The position numbers were made by a program, and so were the translations under genes. Positions 30,504 through 39,943 of a DNA stretch of 64,000 nt are shown in pieces; position 1 is the stretch's first letter; every line of letters starts with the position of its first letter. Below the pieces are notes generated by a model. The model saw nothing but the letters and a program-made list of their open reading frames with translations, was not told the DNA's origin and did no database searches. This stretch comes from Sporisorium sorghi (taxonomy: Eukaryota > Basidiomycota > Ustilaginomycetes > Ustilaginales > Ustilaginaceae), in contig JALCCG010000010.1 in the NCBI GenBank assembly GCA_023212695.1, forward strand, positions 110,420 through 174,419, in the 5' to 3' direction.

Positions 30504-33500
30504 TCAACCACTACGAGCCGTGGCGGCCATGGGCTGGAAGGCGACGGAACCATTGTCGATGTGCAGAAAGGTTCCGCCATCGATCCAGCGCTTCTGAAAG
30601 TCGGCGCGTTTCGATTCGGCAAGGCCATGGTAGGCGTTGGCGAGCGTCTTCACCAGAAAAGTCGCATGTTCGTTGAAGAATCCGTCAAGGGACAGGGTCG
30701 GCCGATGGTCGTTTTGAAGCCCGAGTGTGATTGCGACGTGACGTCGGCGAAGCAGCAGATGAATTGCCGAGTCACGCCATAGGAGAAGTCGTGCCCGGGC
30801 GGCGGCTGGCATCTTGAGGGTTGGCCAGCCTAAGACGATGCTTTCCGCGTCAATTGGGACGGCCCGAGGGGCCAGGAAACGACGGAGTGTGCCCATGATC
30901 TGCTTCCAAACGTTCTTTTGAACCTCGGGACATTCGATGAGGCCGTGCCGCGCCGAGTCTTTTGGACCGTCGCAAAGCATGCACGAAGCAACCCCAAACA
31001 CGTGTTCGGTCGTGTACGAGTCATTAACGGGCTCGAGATCCGCCTCGGTCTGACGATTTTCGCGATCCTGGTGCAACTCGAGGCGTGGTGCAAGAGTATC
31101 GTCGTTCTGGGCATCGTAGTTCTCCAGACGGCGTTGCATTCGCGGTTTCTGTGCCAGCCAAGGGTGCCGGTGCAGAAACAGGAACACGTCGGATTGTGCC
31201 AACGACGACAGGAGCGAATCTTGAGTGTGCCAAGACCACGTCTGACGCCACTGGTCGGGCGTGCCGAACCCCCAATCTGGAACAATGACGTCACCTGGGG
31301 CAAGGAAAGTTCGCGCATGTCGGACAGTGTAGTCCTTGAGCGGCTTGTCGGCCAGCGTCGCGATGTGCCATGGAAACGGAAGGCCGACCGTGTCGATGTC
31401 GAATGGCTGGTCGTGCGGCATAGCATTCTTGGCGCTTTTCGACTTGTCGGGGTGCTTCCGGAACCATTTGGTGATGTCGAGCAGCTTCTTCCGCGCCGTT
31501 GGATGCATGACACGCCACATGTCAAGCCAGTGCTTCTTGACAAGGCGCCCTGCCGCGCCGCTGAAGAGCTCGTACGTGTCTGGGTGACCGCGAGATGGGA
31601 CGTAATTGTTCTTGACGCCGGAAGGCGAGGGCGGGACGAGAGGGTATGAATCAGCGCATGAGTAGGGATGCATGTCCTTGCCCTTCTCGTTATGATTGTA
31701 CCAGAGAACGTCACCCCAAACTCGAAGCCCGTGGCGCTCCCAATGCTGAGTGTTGGTCTCGTGAATCTCAGGCCAGGTGTAGCCGAAGAGATCGCTGTGG
31801 AACGGCAAGGACAGAATCTCCTTGACCGAGATGCTGTCCCAGTCCGGCGTGATCGACAGACGAAGCTGAGATAAGGCGTAAACCACTCGGTTGAGGAAAC
31901 TGCGCTGTGAACTGAGAACGTTGTTCATCGCCAGCCATGGCAGACCTCGCCGAAGCAAGAAGTGTGCTGGAATGGCGTTGTACTCCGTCCAAAGATGTTC
32001 TTGAAGAGCGGCGCGGAATTGATATCCGATTGGCTCTTTCGACAGCAGAAGTCGAGCGGCAACCTGGCCGAGAAGCGCGATCGACATAGAAGACGTGTCG
32101 ATGACGCCGAGGCCGCCAAGGTGTCGAGGAGCAACGACATACTTGTGAAGAAGCCAATTGCGACGACCGAGGAAGAGGAAGGGGTTGACGATGGCAAAGA
32201 TCCGCCGTTGCAGAGTGAAGGCGATAGGACAGAGTCGGACCGTGTGCCAGAGTTTGGACAAAAGGAACGAGTTGATGATGCGAGCGCGGCCGAGCAATGT
32301 CGTCTCTGTAGTCGAGAGAATGTTGACTTTGGCTTGGATCGAGTTCAGCCGCTGATCAATCGTCTGTTGTGGGATGCCGCCGTCCAGTCGAAATGGATAG
32401 CCAAGATGAATAATCTCGGCGTTTGGATCCCCGATCGTCGGGTAAGGGATGTCATCCGGCTGCAGGTCCGCACCGTCATTTGCACCGCGAGCGAAGAAGA
32501 AAGCTTGCGACTTTTCCTCATTAACTTTCGCGTTGCTGGCCATCTCGTAAAGATCAAGCGCGTCCAGGAACTTCGCAAGATCACGCTTGTTGTTGACAAT
32601 CATTAAGACGTCATCAGCAAAGGCCAGGGATGAGACGGTCATTGGATGCTCGGCGTCCCAAGTCAGCACCGTGCCGGCATGGTGGTGGTCATGTGCAAAG
32701 TCGAGCATCGGTTGCAAGGTGAAGTTGTAGAGGAGACACGACATCGGGTCGCCCTGGAGGATGCCGCAACGCAGGGGGATCGGCTCGGTGAAGTGGCCCT
32801 CAGCCGACTGGCAGACTGTGGGATGGCGATAGATCTCGCGAACGTAGGTCAAGAAACGAGGTCCAAAGCCGTACGCCGCAAGAACATCAAGAAGCCATTC
32901 GCGGCGTACACGATCATATGCCTTTTGTTGGTCAAGGTTGATGATCCAAACGGGGCCGTCAAGACGCCCTGATGTGACCGCACGGTGGAGCAGGTACAGT
33001 GCAACCATGTTCGAGGCCGAGTGGCGCCCCAAGATGAAACCGGTCTGCGTGTTCGCAATGACTTCTTGCGCCGCGGACTGGAGGCGATTCGAAATCGCAC
33101 CACCAAGAACACGGAAAGCGGCCGCAGAGATCGACAGAGGTCGATAGTTCTGTAGCCGTGACAGGTCACCCTTCTTCGGAAGAAGGACACCTCGCAAAGA
33201 AGGCTTGCCAACGGGGAGGGAGTGGCCTCGAAATAAGGCATTTCCCATCGCGCACAGCCGTTCCAAAGCAGGTGTACCGAGGATGCGAAGGAGAGGATAG
33301 GTGAGCCCATCCATACCTGGTGCTGAGGCGTCAACAGCGCGGCCTAGCACTTTGCGCAGCTCGTCCGGCGTGAAAGGTGCCTCGCATGCATGCTTGGTGG
33401 TCGAAGAGATGGATCGGTGTACGGAAGCGAGGAGGACTGCAGAGGCTTCCTCGCTGTTGCGATCGACCGGCTTTGGTGTGAACAAGGTCGAGTAGAAGCG

Positions 33501-34796
33501 GTAGATGGCGCGAAGCTTGGCCGCGATGGACGAATGCGTGCCCTCGTCATCAGAAAGGGGCGGAAGACCCGCAAAGGCTCGGCTTTCCATCTTGGGGATG
33601 ATCCACGACGTCGGCATAAACATGTTGGCTTCATGCAGCGTGCGTCGGTTCTGAATGGTGTCCGCTGTCTCCGAGCGATCGATGGAACGCAGGAGCGACA
33701 GTAGCTCGAGGAATCTGCCCCGATTCTCGTCGCCGTGACGGATGTCGATCTGCGCCAATTCGCCCAAGACGGTAACTCGCTTGTTTGCCTGCTTCATTGA
33801 TTGTTGGCGCTGCGAGTTGGCGACATTCGATGTTGTGGCGCGGATTCGCTCAACGAAGTTGTACCAAGCTTGAATTGGCGAGAGGTTGGCAGCGCGGGGG
33901 AGCTGGTCGGCGTACTGAGACAGGCGAAGCTCAAAGCCGGGATGGAGATGTGCCTCCCTATGGAGGCGCCATATCCCTGGGCCGAGGTCTTGGCGCGAAC
34001 CGCTATTCCGTAGGCTGAGCGTGACGGTGCTGTGGTCCGAAGGAGAAGGGCTCGTCTGGATCGATTGGTAGAACGGAACCAGGCTATGCGAGGTCCAGAT
34101 ACCGTCAATTCGCCTCGCAGACACCAGTTGACCGTGCACGACGTGATGGCGAGTGAAGACCACGCTGTTGGGGTGCAGGGTCCAGAATGAGTCAACAAGG
34201 CCAGCTTGCGCAAGTTGTCCCAGAGGAAGGAGGTTGCTGTGGTTGCGGGTGGGCGGAAAGTCGTCGAGCATGGGGCTGGAGACGGCATTCCAGTCAGCTC
34301 CGATGATGGCTGCTGACTGGCTGTCGGTGGCGGCGGCGTCAAGGATGGAGATGTTTGGGACATCGTTACGCCAGAATTCCAGCCGGGCAGTCGACGCAGA
34401 CGGAGCATGGATGCTCCACGCATGTAGGAGGCGGATGTTGGCCCCAAGCGCTGGCTCGCTGTCGGGGATACGAATCTTGGCGTAAGTGAAGTAGTCACCG
34501 AAGAGGCGGCTTTCCACTTGCCAATTGGTGTTGCGAAGAAGGATGCCACAATCTTTGCCGAGGACGGCACGGTGGGCGCGGTTGGCGAACGGGTGATGAA
34601 GGCGGAGGAAGGGGTTGATTTCTGGCAGTTGAGAGGGACTGGCAAGTCGCATTTCCTGAATGAGGACGATGTCAGCCTTTCCTGTCGGTGTCGAGGGATT
34701 GTGCAAGGCGGCAATGCGGTCCGGCGCATTGAGAGTCGCGCAGTTCCAGGTCGAGACCAGGAGCGAGGATGATTGGAGGGCGCGCCTAGGCGCCAT
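30504..34796 (-). CDS. LINE ORF2: APE-like endonuclease + reverse transcriptase + CCHC zinc finger
   Basis: 1430 aa. I start at the ATG at 34796-34794, which sits inside the last codons of ORF1 (11-nt overlap); the frame is open 346 codons further upstream, but that part only shadows ORF1. The exonuclease-endonuclease-phosphatase domain covers about 1-260 with its canonical residues: N18 (STWNCATL), E48 (LIQEMR), D168/N170 (GADWN), R229-D231 (RID) and the terminal SDH 253-255. The RT (about 430-770) shows LPKKGDLSRLQNYRPLSI, NTQTGFILGRH, INLDQQKAYDRV, GILQGDPMSCLLYN and the catalytic FADD at 726-729. A C-terminal C-x2-C-x8-H-x4-C finger spans 1272-1289, as in many L1-like elements. All residues needed for nicking and reverse transcription appear present. 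Confidence 0.93.
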   Translation of the reverse strand: MAPRRALQSSSLLVSTWNCATLNAPDRIAALHNPSTPTGKADIVLIQEMRLASPSQLPEINPFLRLHHPFANRAHRAVLGKDCGILLRNTNWQVESRLFGDYFTYAKIRIPDSEPALGANIRLLHAWSIHAPSASTARLEFWRNDVPNISILDAAATDSQSAAIIGADWNAVSSPMLDDFPPTRNHSNLLPLGQLAQAGLVDSFWTLHPNSVVFTRHHVVHGQLVSARRIDGIWTSHSLVPFYQSIQTSPSPSDHSTVTLSLRNSGSRQDLGPGIWRLHREAHLHPGFELRLSQYADQLPRAANLSPIQAWYNFVERIRATTSNVANSQRQQSMKQANKRVTVLGELAQIDIRHGDENRGRFLELLSLLRSIDRSETADTIQNRRTLHEANMFMPTSWIIPKMESRAFAGLPPLSDDEGTHSSIAAKLRAIYRFYSTLFTPKPVDRNSEEASAVLLASVHRSISSTTKHACEAPFTPDELRKVLGRAVDASAPGMDGLTYPLLRILGTPALERLCAMGNALFRGHSLPVGKPSLRGVLLPKKGDLSRLQNYRPLSISAAAFRVLGGAISNRLQSAAQEVIANTQTGFILGRHSASNMVALYLLHRAVTSGRLDGPVWIINLDQQKAYDRVRREWLLDVLAAYGFGPRFLTYVREIYRHPTVCQSAEGHFTEPIPLRCGILQGDPMSCLLYNFTLQPMLDFAHDHHHAGTVLTWDAEHPMTVSSLAFADDVLMIVNNKRDLAKFLDALDLYEMASNAKVNEEKSQAFFFARGANDGADLQPDDIPYPTIGDPNAEIIHLGYPFRLDGGIPQQTIDQRLNSIQAKVNILSTTETTLLGRARIINSFLLSKLWHTVRLCPIAFTLQRRIFAIVNPFLFLGRRNWLLHKYVVAPRHLGGLGVIDTSSMSIALLGQVAARLLLSKEPIGYQFRAALQEHLWTEYNAIPAHFLLRRGLPWLAMNNVLSSQRSFLNRVVYALSQLRLSITPDWDSISVKEILSLPFHSDLFGYTWPEIHETNTQHWERHGLRVWGDVLWYNHNEKGKDMHPYSCADSYPLVPPSPSGVKNNYVPSRGHPDTYELFSGAAGRLVKKHWLDMWRVMHPTARKKLLDITKWFRKHPDKSKSAKNAMPHDQPFDIDTVGLPFPWHIATLADKPLKDYTVRHARTFLAPGDVIVPDWGFGTPDQWRQTWSWHTQDSLLSSLAQSDVFLFLHRHPWLAQKPRMQRRLENYDAQNDDTLAPRLELHQDRENRQTEADLEPVNDSYTTEHVFGVASCMLCDGPKDSARHGLIECPEVQKNVWKQIMGTLRRFLAPRAVPIDAESIVLGWPTLKMPAAARARLLLWRDSAIHLLLRRRHVAITLGLQNDHRPTLSLDGFFNEHATFLVKTLANAYHGLAESKRADFQKRWIDGGTFLHIDNGSVAFQPMAATARSG

Positions 34797-35847
34797 AGTT
34801 GAGATCGCCAGCAGCAGCCTCCCGAGCTTGTTGAGCTGCGGCGGCCGCATCACCACCGGCATCAGGGGGCGAAGACAATTTGCAGTTGGCGGACAGATGA
34901 CCGAACTTTCGGCACTTGTTGCATTGTCTCTTGGGGCACGTTTCGAAGGTGTGAAAGTGCTCGGCGCGAGACTTACAAGTCGTGCACCAGTCCAGGCGAC
35001 CGGCGAAGGACAGAGGAAGTTCATCGTCGCGGATCTTGATGAACCCAGGAATGGCGGCGAGAAGGCTGGGATCGATGCGGTTATCGTCGTCCTTTGGGAC
35101 GGAGACCAGCGCCAGGTAGACGTTCTCATCCTGAGGGGGCATGCCGTCGCTGGCATACGAAACCTGGCGCACCCAGATGTCGTGAACCTGAACGAATGGG
35201 CGAAGGGCAGCCCAGAGGAGTCGAGCGGTGCCGCTGTAGGCGGCAGTGTATGGCAGGTTCTGGATTTCGATGGCGAAGAAGTTGAAGTCAAGGGCGGGTC
35301 CGACAAAAAGGCGCTGAAGTTTGGCCTGGCGAAAGACCAAAGTAGCCTCGCTGGCGATGGTGAGATGCTTTTGCATAACGGAGATGTCGACCATCTTGCC
35401 TCGCCCCGTTCCTTGCGGGAAGTTGACCATGCACTGGACGTCTTTGACGCCACGGGAGGCCATGTGGTCGCGGAGTTGTTTGCGGAGGGACCCGAGGGCG
35501 GGTCCAGAGTCACGGGCGGGAACGAACTGACCAGTGAATTGCCAGCGAATGGTGCAAGGAGGAAGTTTAGCGCGGTCGGTCTTGGGCAGAGGGAGGTCCT
35601 CGAAGGGGACCAGAGGGTCGGACCGAGTGGCGGACCAGACATGACGGCCAGTGTAGATAGGCACAAAGGCGTCGAGGTCAGGTTCAGGCAGAACATCCAT
35701 GTCGTCGTCGGCATCTTCAATGGAGTCTGCGGCGTCGTCCTCTTCGGCAGCTTTACGCGAGTCGTTCTGGTTGCCTCCAGCGCCCAAGGGGTTGCTGTTG
35801 GGGAGGACATTGGTGAGGGAACGCAGGTTGACACGCTCAGGGGGCAT
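34786..35847 (-). CDS. LINE ORF1: nucleic-acid-binding protein with zinc knuckles
   Basis: 353 aa, ATG at 35847-35845, TAG at 34788-34786. After an acidic N-terminus, the middle (about 90-280) resembles gag-like ORF1 proteins. Cysteine clusters follow at about 286-320: CTTC...HFHTFETC, then CNKCRKFGHLSANC, the latter a classic C-x2-C-x4-H-x4-C knuckle. The protein should coat element RNA in the RNP. Its stop overlaps the ORF2 start (AACT-ATG-GCGCCTAG), which suggests that ORF2 is translated by termination-reinitiation. Confidence 0.88.
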   Translation of the reverse strand: MPPERVNLRSLTNVLPNSNPLGAGGNQNDSRKAAEEDDAADSIEDADDDMDVLPEPDLDAFVPIYTGRHVWSATRSDPLVPFEDLPLPKTDRAKLPPCTIRWQFTGQFVPARDSGPALGSLRKQLRDHMASRGVKDVQCMVNFPQGTGRGKMVDISVMQKHLTIASEATLVFRQAKLQRLFVGPALDFNFFAIEIQNLPYTAAYSGTARLLWAALRPFVQVHDIWVRQVSYASDGMPPQDENVYLALVSVPKDDDNRIDPSLLAAIPGFIKIRDDELPLSFAGRLDWCTTCKSRAEHFHTFETCPKRQCNKCRKFGHLSANCKLSSPPDAGGDAAAAAQQAREAAAGDLNYGA

Positions 35848-36584
35848 TACAAAGCGAAATCGATGTTGAGATTGGCGGGCGAGGGTGGAGAGAGATGGTG
35901 GTGGTGTTGGGCGAGAAAGCTGGCACGCTCACAGGCAAAGGTCTGCGGTGGGTTTGCCGGGCCGAGGAGAAAGAGAGACGGCAGAACCCGGCACAGGAGC
36001 CAGAGACAAGTAAGAGAGTAGAGCGAGAGGTCGGCGCTGGGGTCAGGGGGTTGCCTGCGTGACGCACGGGCGGCCCGAGCGCTAAGTGAGCTCTTGTCGC
36101 GATCAGGGTCAAACTGGGGGTCGAAAGCGAGGTCTTGTATAGAAAAAACTTCGCCTAAGAGACGGAGGCGGGTTGAAAACCCGGGAGGGCAAGCGGGTGA
36201 GGAGCGAGAACCACACCATAAGGTCACCGGATGGGTGTGAGATGTCGGATTCGGCAGGGTTGAGGATTGAAGTTCGTGGCGGGGTGCGCTTATGCGAGCC
36301 ATAGGCAGGCCGCAGTTCACGGTGGGGGGACATGGGCGATATGACGGCAAGCGCTGAATCAAGAGCTGTCCAGCGGTGCCAAAATCGGTCAAAGGTAGGT
36401 TCGGTGATATCAAGTTGTCGTTGGCGTTGTTTGACGGCGGTTGTTACACCATCTCGGAAAAAATGGTTTTGACCATTACTCGGTCATTTTCTGATGAATC
36501 TTGGTCGGAAAAGTTGGAGGGCGTTGCCCTCGTGTTTCTGCGTTCGCTGGTCGTGTCCAAAAAGTCGAAATGGTCAAAAAATCG

Positions 36585-36712
36585 GGACGCCGGCGGGACT
36601 CGAACCCGCAGCCTTAGAGTTTTTCAACAAATTTGCGAACCTCCTGGCCCTTTTGCAAAGTTTGAAAGTTTTAGGTAGAAGCTCTATGCGCTAGCCATTG
36701 CGCCACGACGCC
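36585..36712 (-). tRNA. tRNA-Arg (anticodon UCU) with 55-nt intron
   Basis: Reading the minus strand, the acceptor GGCGTCG pairs with CGGCGTC (two G-U pairs). The D-arm is GCGC/GCGC with a GG-containing loop, the anticodon stem TAGAG/CTCTA closes loop CT-TCT-A-A, the variable loop is AGGCT, and the T-arm is GCGGG-TTCGAGT-CCCGC. Exon 1 is 36712-36676, the intron 36675-36621 immediately 3' of A37, and exon 2 is 36620-36585. A-box and B-box are both good, and a T6 Pol III terminator follows at once (36575-36580 on this strand). The discriminator base would be C, which is uncommon. UCU decodes AGA arginine. Its 3' end abuts the 5' end of the LINE. Confidence 0.92.
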
Positions 36713-36919
36713 GAAGGTTGCCTTGACGGCGCTACAGTTGCATACAGATAGTGTCGCAGTACAGTGCGTTTTTTGCGTGGTTTTTGGGTCCAAATTCTCC
36801 CTCGTCTCAACTTCATCTTCACATTCCCACTCGGTGCGATCGGCTTGACATTGCGTACAGACACATTAGTGATGATTCCGCACCGTGATACAACAGACGA
36901 CGGTGCTGGGGAGGATTGT

Positions 36920-39577
36920 CTATCCACGACCGAACCATCCACCGAGCCAACCCTTCCTCTTGGCAGCCGCTTTGGCCTCGGCTTGAGCCTCCTCTTCCTC
37001 GGCAAGCACGTTGCCTGGGTCGTAGGCGAGCGAAAAGTCGCCCTCTTCCACGTCGTCTTCCTCGTCTTCTTCATAGTGTTCAGCTTGATCATCGTCATCC
37101 TGCACGGACACGGGAGTCTGCTTGATAGTCTGAGCAGCGGTAGCGGCAGCGGCGGGCTTGGGCTTGACAGGCGCTGCTTTGGCCGCCTTGACCTGCGACT
37201 TGGACACGGGCGCCAGGGCGGCCTGCTGCTCCTGCTCGTACTCAGCTCGAACATCCTCAGGCACCCGCTGTGTTTCCTGCAGCGAGACAGGGTCGAAGTC
37301 GATGTACTTGCGAGCGAGCTCCTGCAGCGCCTGACCGGCACGCGAGTCGGACATGGCCGAGCCAGCCTTCTTACCCTTACCCTTGGCCTTGCCCTTGCCA
37401 GCTCCACGCTGCGCCCTGAGCATCTCCTTCTGCACACCACGCTTGAGACCAGCGAGCACTTCATCCGAGTGGTCAAACACCGCATCCGAGCCGCTGCTCG
37501 ACTTGAGGCGTGGCGGGAAATCGGCGTCCTCCTCATCGACGTCCTCGGCCAGATCGGCCGCCTGACGCGCTTGGCGGATGTACAGCTGGGCACGCGTCAG
37601 CAGCAGCACCGCCTCTGCGTGCGCGCCCGACAGCGAAAAGGCACGCGCGAGGTGGCGCAGGATCTCGCTGCGGAACCAGGCCGCTTTCGCTTCAACAAGG
37701 CTCGAGACGTCGGGCTCGGACTCGATCAGGCCGATCGAGCCCATGGCGACCAGGCTCGTCTCGGCGGCATCGAGCAGCCTGGCGAGCGAAGGCACAGCGC
37801 GTGCACCGCGACGCTTGGATTTCTGGGCTGCGATCGCACGCGCGCGGTTCTCGCGAGCCAGAGCCTGGCGGGTGCGCAGCTTGCGCGTGCCGCTCCTGGC
37901 TGGTTTGCGAGCGTGGGTGCGCGGGGAGGTGCGAGGCTTCTTGGCGCGCGATCCCGGCGGGTTCTTGCGCGGATTGGCCTTCTCGGCAGCGATGGCTTCG
38001 TCGAGCTTCTGCTGCTTGCCCTTGCTCCTCTTGCTGCGCTTCTGGGTGGCTGAGCCCGTGGAGCGACTGCCATTGCCCTTGAGACGCGATTCGACGCTCG
38101 ACATGGCGCGCTTCTCACGCTTGTCGGCTCGTCGCTCCACTTCGGCGACCAGACGCAGGTTGCGCCAGATGCGCAGCGCAAGCAGACGGTAAAAGATGAG
38201 ATCGTGGGCGGTCTGCAGATCCTTGCTGGCGGTCTCGTACCTGGCCGAATGGCTCTTGGAGAGCGCCTCGGCGTTGTCTTCGACGAGCTTGCGGGCAACG
38301 TCTTCGGCGTCGGTGAAGGCGCTGAGAGCGCGGTCGAAGGGGTCGAGCTCGGTGTGACCAGCCTTGCCGAGGCGCACCGTGGAGGTGGTGGCGGCGCGAG
38401 CACCATCGGCCGAAGACTCGCCCTGGGCGATCTCGCGCTTCTTGGCTTTACGCTGGGCGTGCGAGAGCCGGACGCGCTTGCCATCTTTGGCAGAAGCCTT
38501 GGATTTGCGAGAGGCAGGAGCGCCTGCGTCGGCGTCTCGGTCGCTGATCGCCTCGACCATGACCGACTCGCGGAGGGCGGCCTCCTCGGCCTGAGCGGCG
38601 ACGATGGTGTCGAGCAGCTCCGGGTTGCGCACGGGGATGTCGTGTCCGTGCCAGCTCAGCGAGAGCGCGGCCTGCTTCTGTCCGCTTCCGGCGCTGGCCT
38701 TGGCAGATTCGAGTTCCTGCACGAGCTGGTTGTACTCGGGGAGAATCTGCTGGCACACGTCAGAGGTGGCGATGGAAGCGGCGATCTTGTCCATGTCCTG
38801 CTCCGAGTTGCCGAGCTGGTAGGCCGAGTAGCGCATCTGAGCCTCGCCTGCATCGACAAAGCTGTTGGCGAGTGCTTCGGCGCGGCTGGTGGGGCTGTTG
38901 GTGGCGATGGCATTGAGCAGGTTGCGGGCTACAGAGAGGATCTGGAGCGCCTTTTCCCACTGGGAGCGATCGAAAGCGGTGGTCGACTTGACGATGAGCA
39001 GGTAGGCCGCGGTCTCTGCGCGAGCAAAGATGTCGAATCGAGCCGAGAGCGCCTGAACCAGCTGATGGAGAGAGTGGGACCACTGCTCGGCGCGTCGCAG
39101 CCTCGAGATGCCGCGCTTGCGCAGCTGAGGGTTGGACTCGTCGTCAAAGGCTTCGGATCGGAGCTCCTGCGAGTAGGCCCAAGCACGTTCGGCTTCAAAG
39201 AGGAGGAGGTGGGCCGGACGTGCGTCGGCGACCTGGGCAATGTCGAGCTTCTTGGCGGTGAAGACGTTGCCGTGGCCTTTTGCGTTGGCGCTCTGAGCAG
39301 CCGCCTGCTGGGCCTTCTTTGGCTTCTTGCCGCGGGCAGCCTTTGCGCTCTTGGGCTTCTTGGTGTCGGCCCTGTACGCGGCATCGGCATGGGTGAGGGA
39401 GAGCAGCTCGCGCAGTCGGTGTACCTTGGAGGCACAGTATCGTCGGTATCGAGCGAAGTCTTGCTGTCGCATACCGTGCTCGTTGCGAGCTTCGCTGATG
39501 AGCTGGAGGAGCGGCAAGGCGATGGGCTCGCCGCCTGCCTGGGCGACTTGGTCGCGATTGGCAAAGTCGATCTCCAT
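36920..39577 (-). CDS. SRP68: Signal recognition particle subunit SRP68
   Basis: 885 aa, intronless; ATG at 39577-39575. SRP68 binds the three-way junction of SRP RNA and pairs with SRP72 in co-translational targeting to the ER. The N-terminal RNA-binding region is clear: SEARNEHGMRQQDFARYRRYCASKVHRLRELLSLTH, then PAHLLLFEAERAWAYSQELRSEA, RGISRLRRAEQWSHSLHQLV and AYLLIVKSTTAFDRSQWEKALQILSVARNLL, all typical of the family. Basic Lys/Arg-rich insertions around 90-110 and 370-560 are longer than in animal SRP68 (~630 aa). The C-terminal stretch KYIDFDPVSLQETQRVPEDV is the likely SRP72 contact, followed by a low-complexity acidic tail. A T28 tract lies ~180 bp upstream of the start. Confidence 0.92.
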   Translation of the reverse strand: MEIDFANRDQVAQAGGEPIALPLLQLISEARNEHGMRQQDFARYRRYCASKVHRLRELLSLTHADAAYRADTKKPKSAKAARGKKPKKAQQAAAQSANAKGHGNVFTAKKLDIAQVADARPAHLLLFEAERAWAYSQELRSEAFDDESNPQLRKRGISRLRRAEQWSHSLHQLVQALSARFDIFARAETAAYLLIVKSTTAFDRSQWEKALQILSVARNLLNAIATNSPTSRAEALANSFVDAGEAQMRYSAYQLGNSEQDMDKIAASIATSDVCQQILPEYNQLVQELESAKASAGSGQKQAALSLSWHGHDIPVRNPELLDTIVAAQAEEAALRESVMVEAISDRDADAGAPASRKSKASAKDGKRVRLSHAQRKAKKREIAQGESSADGARAATTSTVRLGKAGHTELDPFDRALSAFTDAEDVARKLVEDNAEALSKSHSARYETASKDLQTAHDLIFYRLLALRIWRNLRLVAEVERRADKREKRAMSSVESRLKGNGSRSTGSATQKRSKRSKGKQQKLDEAIAAEKANPRKNPPGSRAKKPRTSPRTHARKPARSGTRKLRTRQALARENRARAIAAQKSKRRGARAVPSLARLLDAAETSLVAMGSIGLIESEPDVSSLVEAKAAWFRSEILRHLARAFSLSGAHAEAVLLLTRAQLYIRQARQAADLAEDVDEEDADFPPRLKSSSGSDAVFDHSDEVLAGLKRGVQKEMLRAQRGAGKGKAKGKGKKAGSAMSDSRAGQALQELARKYIDFDPVSLQETQRVPEDVRAEYEQEQQAALAPVSKSQVKAAKAAPVKPKPAAAATAAQTIKQTPVSVQDDDDQAEHYEEDEEDDVEEGDFSLAYDPGNVLAEEEEAQAEAKAAAKRKGWLGGWFGRG

Positions 39578-39753
39578 GGTCGAATCGAATCGAAGAGAAA
39601 GGTTGTGGTGGTTGGTGGTGGTGGTTGGGGATCAAGTGAGTCGAGGTGAGAAGGATTGGGTGACGTGCTGCAGCCTTACTCGTCTGACCTTGTCCAAGAT
39701 TCGGACCCGATGCGATTTTCGGAAAAAATTGTTGGGAAGCACGATCGAACACG

Positions 39754-39781
39754 TTTTTTTTTTTTTTTTTTTTTTTTTTTT
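39754..39781. repeat. Poly(dT) tract, 28 nt
   Basis: T28 on the + strand about 180 bp upstream of the SRP68 ATG; read on the SRP68 strand it is poly(dA) in the promoter. Confidence 0.9.
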
Positions 39782-39910
39782 CCACGTCGAAGCTCCCTTC
39801 ACCGTCGGTTCTCTCAAACAACGTCTCTGTTCATGCCGATAAGAACATATCTTTCGAGGACAGGAACGCAGCTTCGTATTGAGATCTACCAAAGGCAAGG
39901 CGATGCAGAT

Positions 39911-39943
39911 GCGCTGCGCTGCGCTGCGCTGCGCTGCGCTGCG
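39911..39943. repeat. (GCGCT)6 pentanucleotide repeat
   Basis: Six perfect GCGCT units followed by GCG in the SRP68/BTA1 spacer. Confidence 0.9.

Larger units (their letters stand above)
30056..36584 (-). mobile_element. Non-LTR (LINE) retrotransposon, apparently full-length and intact
   Basis: Minus-strand element read from right to left: 5' UTR (36584-35848, 5' boundary not precisely known), ORF1 with zinc knuckles (35847-34786), ORF2 with APE-type endonuclease, reverse transcriptase and C-terminal zinc finger (34796-30504), 3' UTR (30503-30082), and an A26 tail (T26 on the + strand, 30056-30081). Both ORFs lack stops or frameshifts, so the copy could be recent and autonomous. I see no RNase H domain. 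Endonuclease type and the C-terminal CCHC finger suggest an L1-like clade, but a phylogeny is needed to place it. It begins right after a tRNA-Arg gene on the same strand. I found no clear target-site duplication; T-rich stretches at both ends make short duplications hard to judge. Confidence 0.88.

Noticed and set aside
34797..35834. 346-codon upstream extension of the LINE ORF2 frame
   Set aside because: It overlaps ORF1 out of frame and has no family features; the ATG at 34796 right before the endonuclease domain is the better start.
34660..36021. 453-codon ORF on the + strand antisense to LINE ORF1
   Set aside because: It mirrors ORF1 codons in GC-rich DNA and has no domain-like sequence. 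The sense ORF1 with zinc knuckles explains the region.
36573..36584. Target-site duplication of the LINE (T-rich ATTTTTTG at both ends)
   Set aside because: The match is short and made of T-runs, so it cannot be told from chance or from the tRNA terminator.
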